DNA of 11,090 nucleotides, taken from positions 1-11,090 of the forward strand of contig JANXOQ010000389.1 in the NCBI GenBank assembly GCA_025357775.1, written 5' to 3'. Below, piece after piece: positions 1 through 8,199 of this stretch (positions are counted from its first letter, which is position 1; each line of letters starts with the position of its first letter). The translations under genes and the position numbers were made by a program. The stretch is from Ferruginibacter sp. GTDB lineage: Bacteria > Bacteroidota > Bacteroidia > Chitinophagales > Chitinophagaceae. The notes beneath the pieces are model-generated. The model saw only the letters and a program-made list of their open reading frames with translations. It was not told the origin of the DNA and did no database searches.

Positions 1-365
1 TAAGTCACTGCCAGCGGATAGGTATTAACTGTGCCCTTCCCACTGAGGTCGAAGGAAGTGATGGTTACTGTATATGTCCCCTCCGGATACGCATGTGATG
101 CATTACTTCCAGGCATAACAACTGCGGACGAAGAGGCTCCTGTGCCATTTCCAAAATCAACGGTATACGATGATGCTCCGTCGCCAATTGGCGTAATTTT
201 AACCATACCCGAATTATCATTGCTGATATCAAATATCTTGGAAAGATTTGCAGACGCGGTGGTATTAATGAATGATGTATCCTTATCAATTCCGTCTTCT
301 TTCGCACAGCCTGTGGCTGCTATGATCAAAAACAATATGCTGTATATTAATTTAGATTTGTTCAT
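1..365 (-). CDS. PKD-like surface lipoprotein, third gene of SusCD operon (partial)
   Basis: The frame opens with ATG at 365-363 and stays open to the window edge, giving the first 121 residues; the C-terminus is missing. Residues 1-19 form a lipoprotein signal peptide (K3, K5, hydrophobic core 6-17) ending in the lipobox A-T-G-C with Cys20, followed by an acidic/polar stretch (AKEDGIDKD) as in surface-exposed Bacteroidota lipoproteins. Residues ~55-118 resemble a PKD/immunoglobulin-like beta-sandwich, with VDFGNG at 69-74 and HAYPEGTYTVTIT at 91-103. It starts 14 bases after the SusD stop, so it is very likely co-transcribed, in the slot usually held by SusE/SusF-like or PKD-domain glycan-binding lipoproteins. 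A role in binding the imported substrate at the cell surface is inferred from position. The DNA is clearly richer in G+C (about 43% by hand count over 1-360) than the neighbouring susD. Confidence 0.85.
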   Translation of the reverse strand, partial: MNKSKLIYSILFLIIAATGCAKEDGIDKDTSFINTTASANLSKIFDISNDNSGMVKITPIGDGASSYTVDFGNGTGASSSAVVMPGSNASHAYPEGTYTVTITSFDLSGKGTVNTYPLAVT

Positions 366-379
366 GTTGCGTGTTTTAA

Positions 380-1924
380 TTAATTATAACCTGGGTTTTG
401 AACTAATAATGGATTAGCTGCTAAATCATTATTCGGTATAGGAAATAGTAAACATTTATCAGGACTTACCGAAGGTTTATATTGATTGGCATTTAAGAAA
501 GTTCCAAATCTAATTTGATCATTCCTTCTCCAACCTTCCCAATATAATTCTCTACCCCTTTCGTCAATCATATTGGCAGTAGTTAAAGAAGATAATGCAG
601 TTGCACCTCTAGTAGCTCTTAAACCATTTACTATTGCTAAACCTGCACTAGAGCCAGAACGTAGCAAAGCTTCTGCTTTCATCAATAAAACATCACTATA
701 CCTAAAAAATACAAACTCATTATTTGGATTATCTCCATTAGACACATCAGGTGCATATTTCACTACCCTAATACCAGTTATTTCCAAATTTAATGGACTA
801 CTTTCTTGTAAATTAGTTGCAACATTTCTAGAAAAAATTAATTTATTTCCTCTGGTATCGTTTAATAATGTATCATTAAAGAGGTCATATTGTTGACCAA
901 TTAAAAAACCTGCGTTTATACGATTTCCCGTATTTGCATAAGCCGCTGATGGATATACAGCACCTCTTCTTTTATCAGTTGTTTCAAACTTGTCATAAAA
1001 ATCAGCTAAAGTAGTAAAGCCATTCCAGCCACCAGGTCTCTGATTATAATGCATACTCATGTGCCAACGACTTCTTATATTGTTACCATCCCGACCTTGG
1101 TTTTCACTTGTACCACCTCCGTACGTAAAGATACTTTCTGTTGATGCTGAGTTATTCGGATCAAAATTTGAAAAATAATTTGGAGATACGCTGTAACCAG
1201 TTATTTGGTCTGCCAAGCTTGACACTTGTGCCATATCTGCATTATCAAAAGCAATTGTCTTTCTATCACCTGCATATACTCCTTTATTCAAATAGCATTT
1301 CATTAATAAAAAACGAGCAGCATTCTTATTTGCTCTATTTTTAGGACCATTAGTCAAGTCAGGAATAACTGCTGTCAATTCGCTGATAATTGTATCTAAA
1401 GCTTGCTTACCTTTTAAAATAAGTGGAGCATCAACCAATAACGTACCAGCAACTCTATAGGGTACTTGGTTCCAACCTTCTAACACAGCCCACATAGAAA
1501 AAGCTCTTAAAAATCTTGCTTCAGCTGCTTCTACGGGTGTAGGTTTAAAATTTAAAACGTTAAAAGCATTGAATTGCATGATTAATAAATTCTCAAAACT
1601 TTTAGTAATGTATGAATGATCTGCATTCCAAGTGTGTTGGTGTAAAACTCTCCAAACACCGTTATCATCCCAATCAGTAGATCGAGTAGGACCAACCATT
1701 GCATCTGAAGGGTGCTCTTGAAGTGCAACAAATCTATCTTGCGAAGTCATTGCATCTTGCATTGAATTATAAGTAGATCTAAGTAATTTATTAGCAGTAA
1801 TATTTTTTTCTGCTTGTTCCTTGTTTAATGTGTTGTTTAATTTCTCATCAAGTTTTGAACAACTTAAAAATGTAGTAGCTATTAATGTTGCTAATATAAT
1901 TTTATTGATATTTAAAAATTTCAT
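380..1924 (-). CDS. RagB/SusD-family nutrient-uptake outer-membrane lipoprotein
   Basis: This 514-residue protein is the surface substrate-binding lid of a SusCD uptake complex. Residues 1-21 are a lipoprotein signal peptide ending at Cys22 (FLSC), followed by SKLDEKLN. The N-terminal helical region includes the family pattern EAAEARFLRAFSMW around the TPR-like core. Late in the protein FRYSDVLLMKAEALLRSG is the usual SusD C-terminal block, and the chain ends with a typical tail (FPIPNNDLAANPLLVQNPGYN). Length is normal for the family. It begins 20 bases after the SusC stop and ends 14 bases before the next lipoprotein, so the three form one operon. The protein is expected to be lipid-anchored on the outer face of the outer membrane and to cap the SusC barrel. 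The substrate cannot be read from the sequence; carbohydrate is the usual guess for a pair controlled by a LacI-type protein. Confidence 0.96.
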   Translation of the reverse strand: MKFLNINKIILATLIATTFLSCSKLDEKLNNTLNKEQAEKNITANKLLRSTYNSMQDAMTSQDRFVALQEHPSDAMVGPTRSTDWDDNGVWRVLHQHTWNADHSYITKSFENLLIMQFNAFNVLNFKPTPVEAAEARFLRAFSMWAVLEGWNQVPYRVAGTLLVDAPLILKGKQALDTIISELTAVIPDLTNGPKNRANKNAARFLLMKCYLNKGVYAGDRKTIAFDNADMAQVSSLADQITGYSVSPNYFSNFDPNNSASTESIFTYGGGTSENQGRDGNNIRSRWHMSMHYNQRPGGWNGFTTLADFYDKFETTDKRRGAVYPSAAYANTGNRINAGFLIGQQYDLFNDTLLNDTRGNKLIFSRNVATNLQESSPLNLEITGIRVVKYAPDVSNGDNPNNEFVFFRYSDVLLMKAEALLRSGSSAGLAIVNGLRATRGATALSSLTTANMIDERGRELYWEGWRRNDQIRFGTFLNANQYKPSVSPDKCLLFPIPNNDLAANPLLVQNPGYN

Positions 1925-1944
1925 AATGTTATTTTTTTTAATAT

Positions 1945-4884
1945 TTAAAATGATACTCTAAAACCGAATAAAATAGATTTAGCAGCTGGGTAAGGAGTAT
2001 ACTCAATTCCCAAAGAAGATACACCATCTATTTGTTTATTTGTATTTACTTCTGGGTCAAACCCTGTGAATTTAGTTATTACAAATAAGTTTGTGCCTGT
2101 TAAAAATAAATTTACGTTTTTAAGTGTATTTCCGATGTTGCCAATATTATATGATAAAGATGCATTGGAAAGTCTAAAGAAACTTCCATCTTCAATGTAT
2201 CTTGTAGAAGCACTTGGTGTATTACCCAGAGCTTCGCCAGTTCCAATAAACCTTGCGTCTACGTTTCCTTTTCCTAAATTACCTAGACCCACTGTAGCAT
2301 TTGCAGTATTGTTATAAACCTTCTGACCAAAAATACCATAACCATTAAGCACTAGTGTAACTTTTTTATACGACAATTCAGAGCGTACCCCTAACAATGT
2401 GTTTGGATTAGGGTTGCCAGCTAATGTTTTATCTTCACCATTAGGAAATTTAGAAACGCCTGATGTCTCAAAACCATCAAATTGTTTAGTGTAGAATGCA
2501 TTTATTGGCTGGTTATTTACTAACTCTTGAACAGAAACATCAGATAAGCCTTGCCCACTGATTCTACCTGTTGGTACTTTACCAAAATTATAATTGGTAA
2601 GTTTATTCTTCATAAAAGTTGCATTAAAACCAACATTCCAAACAAAGTTTTTATTGCTAACTATGTCAGCATTAAGCATTATTTCTACACCAGTATTAAT
2701 AATATTACAAGGTACATTTACCCAATATCTTGTAGCAGGACCTGGTAGAACTACTTGTGTATTAAACAATATGTTTGTTCTATCTTTTTTAAAATAATCT
2801 ATACTACCATTTATTTTTTTAAATAACCTAAAATCTAAACCAACATTCAACTGTTTTTCATTTTCCCATTTTAACTTAGAGTTCTCCTTATTATATAATT
2901 TATTTCCTTGTTGCGTAAAAATGTATTGCTCTTGCGCTGCACCAGATGGAAATTCTTGACTTCCAGTTATTCCATAACCTATTCTTAATTTTAAATCATT
3001 TATAGCACTAACACCCTGCATAAATGCTTCGTTATTTATATTCCACCCAAAAGCAAAAGATGGGAAATAACCATATTTATTGTCAGTACCAAATTTAGTA
3101 GAACCATCAGCCCTTACTGTTGCTGTTAGCAAATACCTATCTTGATAATTTAAACCTACTCTACTAAAATATGATTGTAATTCCCAGCTTGGGTCAACAA
3201 ATGAACTAATAACTAAACTCGTTTGAGTAGCATGTTGTAAAACATTAGTATAGCTTACAGGTACATCTTTAAAGTCTTTTCCAAATACAGATGTTCCTTT
3301 TCTATCAGACTTAAAGTATTCGTATCCAAGTAAGGCATCTACTTTTAAATTTTTACTTACATTTTTTTTGTAATTTAAAATCCCATTAACTAAAGAAGTC
3401 GTTAAAGTATTATCCGCTGAAAATGCCCAGCCTCTTCCAACTATATCAGTTTGATTAAGAAAATCTTTCATGTAAGCATTTCTCTTTCCAGTTTGGGTAG
3501 ATATGCTACTTGTAACTTTAAACTCTAAATCGTTGGTAATTTTCAGGGTAGGCGAAAAAAATACATTAACATTTAAAAGGTTACTCTTATCATTATATGC
3601 ATCTAACAAGGCAAGAGGATTTAAAGCACCAGCAGGCTGGTCGTAATCACCATTAGCTTTTCTAAATGCCCTTGTAGGATTCCATTGCAATGCATTTCCA
3701 ATTAAACTACCTTCAAATCCTGCATTTTCAGAAACTGGTGCTATCCCTTCATCTACTTGCCCAGCTCTAATTCCATAATCAAAATTAAGTTTGTTGTTAA
3801 CTAGTTTTGATGAACCTTGAAAATTCAACATATATTTTTTTAAGTCAGAGTTTTTAACAACACCTTCTTGCCCAAAGTAACCTACTGAAAGCCTATAGTT
3901 GCTTTTGTCAGAGCTTCCACTAACCGAGATATTGGCATTTTGAGAAAACCCTGTACGAAAAATTTCTGATTGTGCATCAACAGAACTTCCTTGATCACCA
4001 CTTGTTAAACCATATTGTGTAAGTGCCGATCTATAAGAAGCTGCATTTAATACATTGTATTTTTTTGAAACATTACTACTACCTATTTGGTAAAGAAAAT
4101 CAACTTTAGGCGTCCCATTACCTTTTTTTGTCTCAATTAAAATTACTCCGTTGGCACCCCTGCTACCATAAATAGCAGTAGCAGATGCATCCTTTAGTAC
4201 TTGTACATTGGAAACATCATTGGCATTAATAAATAAAAGAGGATCAACATCTGGGGTTGAACCCAAACCAACAGCACTTAACTGTGGTCGTGCATTTCTA
4301 CCGTCTAAAGGTATACCATCTACAACATACAATGGTTGTCCAGCACCTTGCCGTACTGATGAATTTCCTCTAATTTTTACGGTAACGGCAGCACCAGGTT
4401 GCCCACTATTGCTTAATACTTGTAACCCTGCAACCTTACCTTGTATTAATTGATCAGGGCCAGAAATAGCGCCTTGGTTGAAACTTTTAGCTGTTACTAT
4501 AGAAATAGCACCTGTCAGGTCTTTTTTTCTAACACTACCATACCCTACAAGAACAACTTCTGCCAACCCTTCCCCACTCACCTTCAATATTACACTTGCT
4601 ATATCATCTTCACCCACGTTTACAACCTGCGTACTATATCCCACAGAAGTTACCGTTACACTTTTTGTGGTAGATGGCACTGTCAAACTAAACATACCGT
4701 CATCACCAGTTTTTGTAGCTTTGGTATTACCCTTAGCAGTTACAGTAGCGCCGCTTACGGCAGCACCATCTTTTTCACTTGTTACTTTTCCTACAATTGT
4801 TTTTTGCTGTGCATTTACAAAAAATGGCAACATAAACAATATTACAGCGTATTTCAGCTTTTTGGCAATCATTAATAAATTCAT
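1945..4884 (-). CDS. SusC/RagA-family TonB-linked outer-membrane transporter
   Basis: This 979-residue TonB-dependent transporter imports oligomeric nutrients, probably glycans, across the outer membrane with its SusD partner. Residues 1-25 are a signal peptide (cleavage likely FVNA|QQ). Residues ~28-100 are a carboxypeptidase-regulatory-like domain (IVGKVTSEKDG ... VTVTSVGYSTQ). A TonB-box-like segment AEVVLVGYG sits at 108-116. The plug domain covers ~118-256, including LIQGKVAGLQV, the IRGNSS block, PLYVVDGIPLDG and KDASATAIYGSRGANGVILIETKKG. The rest is the 22-strand beta-barrel, ending in a terminal Phe (FRVSF) as expected for outer-membrane insertion. The start is ATG at 4884-4882; a second Met at residue 5 is an alternative start. 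No anti-sigma-interaction (FecR-type) N-terminal extension and no sigma/anti-sigma genes are present, so control is likely by the divergent LacI-type gene. It is the first gene of the operon. Confidence 0.97.
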   Translation of the reverse strand: MNLLMIAKKLKYAVILFMLPFFVNAQQKTIVGKVTSEKDGAAVSGATVTAKGNTKATKTGDDGMFSLTVPSTTKSVTVTSVGYSTQVVNVGEDDIASVILKVSGEGLAEVVLVGYGSVRKKDLTGAISIVTAKSFNQGAISGPDQLIQGKVAGLQVLSNSGQPGAAVTVKIRGNSSVRQGAGQPLYVVDGIPLDGRNARPQLSAVGLGSTPDVDPLLFINANDVSNVQVLKDASATAIYGSRGANGVILIETKKGNGTPKVDFLYQIGSSNVSKKYNVLNAASYRSALTQYGLTSGDQGSSVDAQSEIFRTGFSQNANISVSGSSDKSNYRLSVGYFGQEGVVKNSDLKKYMLNFQGSSKLVNNKLNFDYGIRAGQVDEGIAPVSENAGFEGSLIGNALQWNPTRAFRKANGDYDQPAGALNPLALLDAYNDKSNLLNVNVFFSPTLKITNDLEFKVTSSISTQTGKRNAYMKDFLNQTDIVGRGWAFSADNTLTTSLVNGILNYKKNVSKNLKVDALLGYEYFKSDRKGTSVFGKDFKDVPVSYTNVLQHATQTSLVISSFVDPSWELQSYFSRVGLNYQDRYLLTATVRADGSTKFGTDNKYGYFPSFAFGWNINNEAFMQGVSAINDLKLRIGYGITGSQEFPSGAAQEQYIFTQQGNKLYNKENSKLKWENEKQLNVGLDFRLFKKINGSIDYFKKDRTNILFNTQVVLPGPATRYWVNVPCNIINTGVEIMLNADIVSNKNFVWNVGFNATFMKNKLTNYNFGKVPTGRISGQGLSDVSVQELVNNQPINAFYTKQFDGFETSGVSKFPNGEDKTLAGNPNPNTLLGVRSELSYKKVTLVLNGYGIFGQKVYNNTANATVGLGNLGKGNVDARFIGTGEALGNTPSASTRYIEDGSFFRLSNASLSYNIGNIGNTLKNVNLFLTGTNLFVITKFTGFDPEVNTNKQIDGVSSLGIEYTPYPAAKSILFGFRVSF

Positions 4885-4908
4885 ATAATATAATTTAATT
4901 TGGTATTC

Positions 4909-4916
4909 TAAAAGTA
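4909..4916 (-). promoter_or_regulatory. Possible -7 box for the susC operon
   Basis: Read on the minus strand the bases are TACTTTTA, one mismatch from the Bacteroidota -7 consensus TAnnTTTG, 24 bases upstream of the susC ATG. No convincing -33 TTTG is seen at the expected distance. If this is the promoter, the LacI-type palindrome centred at 4968-4969 would lie about 65 bases upstream of transcription start, a position more typical of activation than of simple blocking. Weakly supported. Confidence 0.3.
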
Positions 4917-4955
4917 GACCGTTTATTTCGCATTAAATAAATGTTAAATTTTAAA

Positions 4956-4963
4956 TAGCTTTG
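4956..4963 (+). promoter_or_regulatory. -7 box for the LacI-family regulator
   Basis: TAGCTTTG matches the Bacteroidota -7 consensus TAnnTTTG exactly. Transcription would begin near 4969-4971, leaving a leader of about 58 bases before the ATG at 5028. The box overlaps the first bases of the palindrome at 4962-4975, so a bound repressor would cover it. The -33 element is weak. Confidence 0.5.
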
Positions 4964-4986
4964 CAAACGTTTGCACAAATGTTTGC
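4962..4986. promoter_or_regulatory. LacI-family operator with second imperfect copy
   Basis: TGCAAACGTTTGCA at 4962-4975 is a perfect 14-base palindrome with the central CG typical of LacI/PurR-family operators (the PurR consensus core is GCAAACGTTT). Immediately after it, ACAAATGTTTGC at 4975-4986 repeats the core GCAAACGTTTGC with two changes, giving a tandem arrangement with about 12-base periodicity. The sites lie between the divergent susC and regulator genes, 78 bases from the susC start and 42 bases from the regulator start. The encoded LacI-family protein is the obvious ligand; that pairing is inferred from position and motif type. Confidence 0.75.
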
Positions 4987-5027
4987 GGGGGAAAAAACAA
5001 TTATATTGTGACAATATTATTTTATTT

Positions 5028-6017
5028 ATGGAAACAATTACACTTAAAAAAATATCAGAAGTGCTCGGTCTAAGTATTTCTACCATATCTCGTGCTTTAA
5101 AAAACCATCCTGATATTTCTGAAAATACTAAACGAAGGGTGCATGAGTTAGCAGATGCTTTAGATTATGAGCCTAATATAAATGCAATAAATTTACGTGC
5201 AAAAAAAAACAGGGTATTTGGCTTAATTGTACCTTCAATATCAGGGTTCTTTTACGATTCCTTTATATCTGCTATCGAGGAAGAATGCAGGGCTAATGCA
5301 TATAGCTTAATGATACTACAATCTAGCAACGACGCCGCTATAGAAATAAACAGTTTGCATATTTGTAGGCAAAACAGAGTGTGTGGTTTATTTGCATGCC
5401 TAACCACAGAAACAAAATCGTTAGTTGCCTTCGACAAATTTAATGAGGCAGATATACCTCTTGTATTTTTTGATAAAGTACCCGAGGAAACAAAGTATAA
5501 TAAAATATGTATAGCAGATGAAAAAGCAGCAAAACAAGCAGCAGAGCTACTACAAAAGAATAATAAAAAACATATACTAGCTATTTTTGGCAACGAAAAT
5601 TTATCTATTACTCGTACAAGGTTTAAGGCATTTCAAAAAGTAATATCTACAGAAAAAGACGTAACGATTTACAATGAATATTGCAATGACTCCGATATTG
5701 CAAAAAAAATTACTAAAAAACATTTTGCAAAAAAAGAAACCCCAGCTGCAATTTTTTGCATGAGCGATGATATTTTAATTGGTGTGATGAAATGTTTAAA
5801 TGAATTAAAAATTTCAATACCATCAGAGGTAGCTGTGATAGCACTTAGCGATGGTTTCTTGCCTAAGATTTATACTCCAGAAATTACTTACATAGAAACG
5901 AGTGGGTACAAATTAGGCAAGCTATCTTTCACAAAAATGCTAAGTTGCATAAATGGTAATACCGATACAGAGGAATTGTTTATTACAACTCCATTGGTGA
6001 AGGGTGGATCGTTGTAG
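5028..6017 (+). CDS. LacI-family transcriptional regulator
   Basis: The protein is 329 residues from the ATG at 5028. Residues 4-27 hold the LacI helix-turn-helix (TLKKISEVLGLSISTISRAL), then KNHPDISENTKRRVHELADALDYEPN and the hinge with INLRAKK near 53-59. The remainder is a periplasmic-binding-protein-like ligand-binding domain starting at VFGLIVPSISGFFYDSFISAIE. The open frame extends upstream to a TTG at 4971, but this codon lies inside the operator and next to the predicted transcription start, and the extra 19 residues precede the normal N-terminus of the family, so I chose the ATG. It is divergent from susC and most likely senses a sugar related to what the SusCD pair imports. The tail TPLVKGGSL deviates mildly from the common LVxRxSS ending. 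It is probably autoregulated. The effector is unknown. Confidence 0.94.
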   Translation: METITLKKISEVLGLSISTISRALKNHPDISENTKRRVHELADALDYEPNINAINLRAKKNRVFGLIVPSISGFFYDSFISAIEEECRANAYSLMILQSSNDAAIEINSLHICRQNRVCGLFACLTTETKSLVAFDKFNEADIPLVFFDKVPEETKYNKICIADEKAAKQAAELLQKNNKKHILAIFGNENLSITRTRFKAFQKVISTEKDVTIYNEYCNDSDIAKKITKKHFAKKETPAAIFCMSDDILIGVMKCLNELKISIPSEVAVIALSDGFLPKIYTPEITYIETSGYKLGKLSFTKMLSCINGNTDTEELFITTPLVKGGSL

Positions 6018-6020
6018 GAG

Positions 6021-6084
6021 GTTGAAAGTTGTTGAAGATTGTTGAACGTTTATACACTTTAAAATTGAACATTGAATATTGAAA
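6021..6084. repeat. Degenerate TTGAA-type short tandem repeats
   Basis: The intergenic space after the regulator contains GTTGAAAGTTGTTGAAGATT (6021-6040) followed by GTTGAAC, and then three consecutive 7-mers ATTGAAC, ATTGAAT and ATTGAAA (6064-6084). All are variants of a (A/G)TTGAAN unit. A further stretch, AAACTGCCATTTGCAAAGTG (6099-6118), resembles the CAACTGCC-type repeats that also scatter between genes in Bacteroidota. No coding potential is seen here. Confidence 0.5.
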
Positions 6085-6130
6085 ATTTTTCCTAAAGTAA
6101 ACTGCCATTTGCAAAGTGCCTAACAAAAAA

Positions 6131-6162
6131 AAACCTCCCGCAATTATAATTACGAGAGGTTT
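6131..6162 (-). terminator. Rho-independent terminator of rpsA (possibly bidirectional)
   Basis: AAACCTC (6131-6137) pairs with GAGGTTT (6156-6162), with further inner pairing CG/CG and AATT/AATT interrupted by C-A mismatches. On the minus strand, downstream of rpsA, the stem runs into nine consecutive T residues (complement of 6125-6133), the textbook arrangement. On the plus strand the stem is followed by TTTATATTTT, so it could also stop transcripts from the convergent regulator gene. Confidence 0.85.
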
Positions 6163-6186
6163 ATATTTTAAAAAAGCAAGATTAAT

Positions 6187-8145
6187 TTATTCTGCTGCTT
6201 TCGCATCAGCTTCATCGCTTGTTAATTTGGCTTTTAAGTCAGCCAAAGCACCAAGTTCGCCCATTGTAGTTTTTTCTACCTTACTTTGAATAGCTTTTAC
6301 AGCTTTCTTAGTAGTTTCTACATCAGCTTTTTTCTCTTTAATTTCTACTTGTCTTTCTTCTTCTTTTTCTTGCTCCCACAATCTTGTATGGCTAAGTACA
6401 ATGCGTTTGTCGTTGCGGTCAAATTCTATTACAACAAAATTTGCAATTTCATCTTGTGTAATAGCTTTTTCATCTTCCTTCATCAAATGGCGGGTAGGTG
6501 CAAAACCTTCTAAGCCATAAGCCAATTGTACCACAGCACCTTTATCATCTTTCTTTATAACCGTTCCTTCATGCAATGAACCTACTGCAAAAGTATCTTC
6601 AAGGCTGTTCCAAGGGTCTTCTTCTATTTGCTTATGACCAAGTTGTAATTTACGTCCTTCTTTGTCAATGCTCATAATCATTACTTCTATTTCGTTGCCT
6701 ACTTTAGTGTACTCATTAGGATTGCCAAAACGCTTTAACCAGCTTAAATCACTTATATGAATCATACCGCCAATACCAGTAGACAATTCAACAAACACAC
6801 CATATGGAGTAATATTTTTTACCGTACCGCTGTGCTTACTGCTTTCTGGAAATTGATTTTCGATAGTACTCCAAGGATCTTCTGTTAATTGCTTAATAGA
6901 CAAACTCATTTTACGAGTATCTTTATCTAAAGTAACAACTTTTGCTTCGTACTCATCACCCAATTTAAAAAATTCTTTAGCATTTATAGGAGTATTAGCC
7001 CAAGTAATTTCGCTTACGTGTACCAATCCTTCTACACCTGGTGTAATTTCTAAGAAAGCACCATAGTCTTCTATGTTTACTACTTTACCTTTTACATTAT
7101 CAGCTTCCTTAAAGTTTTCTGCAAGGGTATCCCAAGGGTGAGCAGTTAATTGTTTCAAGCCAAGGCTAATGCGTTTTTTGTCATCATCAAAGTCAAGTAC
7201 AACCACATTTATTTTTTGATCCATCTTTAATACTTCACTAGGATGGTTTATGCGACCCCAAGAAATATCGGTGATGTACAATAAACCATCTAAGCCACCA
7301 AGATCCAAGAATGCACCAAAATCAGTAATATTTTTGATAACACCTTCCAATACTTGTCCTTTTTCTAGCTTACCTATTATTTCAGCTCTTTGTGCTTCTA
7401 TATCACTTTCAATAAGTGCTTTGTGAGATACAACTGCGTTTTTAATAGCTTCATTTATTTTTACTACTTTAAACTCCATTGTTTTTCCTACAAACTGGTC
7501 GTAGTCGGTTACAGGTTTCACATCTATTTGAGATCCTGGTAAGAAAGTTTCCATACCAAATACATCTACAATAAGTCCACCTTTGGTTTTGCTGGTAACT
7601 AAACCTGTTACGATTTCGCCAGTTTTGTTTACTTCCACAATTCTTTCCCAAGCACGTGTGCTGCGAGCAGCTTTACGACTTAGGTTAAGGTTGCCTTCTC
7701 TGTCTTCTTTTTCCACCACCATTACTTCAATTACATCTCCTACTTTAATACCGCCTGGTATATCTCTAAATTCATTTAAAGAAATAAGACCATCACTCTT
7801 AAAGCCAATGTTTACAACGGCATCAGTTTTGGTTAAAGATTCAATCGTTGCTTGAATCATTTCACCATCGTTAATTTGCTTAAAAGTATTGTCGTAAACG
7901 ACATCATACTTTTCTTTTTCTTCTTTGTTGTAAGAAGATACGTTTCGTTTATCCCTGCTCCAATCAAAATCATCATGGGCAGTTTGTACAGGTGGCACAT
8001 AAGCTGGCTTAGCTTCAGCAACAGCTTCCACTGCTACTTCAGTAGCCTCAGGAGCATTTGTTATCGCAGTTACCTCTGGTGCATCTTGTGCTCCCAACGG
8101 CGCCTGATCATCTGCGTTTAGTTGTTTGTTAATGTTAAATGACAT
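6187..8145 (-). CDS. rpsA: 30S ribosomal protein S1
   Basis: This 652-residue protein helps the 30S subunit bind and unfold mRNA, which matters in Bacteroidota because most of their genes lack a Shine-Dalgarno site. After an Ala/Glu-rich, disordered-looking N-terminal ~60 residues come six S1 (OB-fold) domains at about 94-158, 176-243, 262-330, 350-418, 437-505 and 522-588. The third to fifth show the canonical pattern best, for example GVIKNITDFGAFLDLGGLDG and GTVKNITPYGVFVELSTGIGG. The last ~62 residues are a charged Glu/Lys-rich tail (EQEKEEERQVEIKEKKADVE, then KAVKAIQSKVEK), likely helical or coiled-coil, seen in Bacteroidota S1 proteins. The gene is monocistronic here, with its own promoter and a strong terminator. 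The first ATG fits the promoter position, leaving a ~25-base leader. Confidence 0.97.
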   Translation of the reverse strand: MSFNINKQLNADDQAPLGAQDAPEVTAITNAPEATEVAVEAVAEAKPAYVPPVQTAHDDFDWSRDKRNVSSYNKEEKEKYDVVYDNTFKQINDGEMIQATIESLTKTDAVVNIGFKSDGLISLNEFRDIPGGIKVGDVIEVMVVEKEDREGNLNLSRKAARSTRAWERIVEVNKTGEIVTGLVTSKTKGGLIVDVFGMETFLPGSQIDVKPVTDYDQFVGKTMEFKVVKINEAIKNAVVSHKALIESDIEAQRAEIIGKLEKGQVLEGVIKNITDFGAFLDLGGLDGLLYITDISWGRINHPSEVLKMDQKINVVVLDFDDDKKRISLGLKQLTAHPWDTLAENFKEADNVKGKVVNIEDYGAFLEITPGVEGLVHVSEITWANTPINAKEFFKLGDEYEAKVVTLDKDTRKMSLSIKQLTEDPWSTIENQFPESSKHSGTVKNITPYGVFVELSTGIGGMIHISDLSWLKRFGNPNEYTKVGNEIEVMIMSIDKEGRKLQLGHKQIEEDPWNSLEDTFAVGSLHEGTVIKKDDKGAVVQLAYGLEGFAPTRHLMKEDEKAITQDEIANFVVIEFDRNDKRIVLSHTRLWEQEKEEERQVEIKEKKADVETTKKAVKAIQSKVEKTTMGELGALADLKAKLTSDEADAKAAE

Positions 8146-8176
8146 AAAGTAAACCGTTTGTTTTTTTTACGGAAGG

Positions 8177-8184
8177 CAAAAGTA
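8177..8184 (-). promoter_or_regulatory. -7 promoter box of rpsA
   Basis: On the minus strand the bases read TACTTTTG followed by C, a perfect match to the Bacteroidota -7 consensus TAnnTTTG. Transcription would start near 8170, about 25 bases before the rpsA ATG at 8145. No clear TTTG -33 element is seen at the usual spacing. Confidence 0.65.
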
Positions 8185-8199
8185 CGATTTATAAGACTA

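Noticed and set aside
31..417. Plus-strand open frame of 128 codons at the left edge
   Set aside because: It is antisense to the lipoprotein gene, which has a clear signal peptide, lipobox and PKD-like motifs, and to the end of susD; the plus-strand translation shows no recognisable domain.
4450..4888. Two overlapping plus-strand open frames of 136-141 codons opposite the susC start
   Set aside because: They are shadows of the SusC N-terminal and plug regions, which match the family well; their translations show no family features.
6018..6130. Short tandem repeats considered as a CRISPR array
   Set aside because: The units are about 7 bases, degenerate and without spacers; no cas gene is nearby.
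7583..8121. Plus-strand open frames of 89-90 codons within rpsA
   Set aside because: They lie opposite the S1 N-terminal and first two S1 domains, which are well conserved; no independent support.
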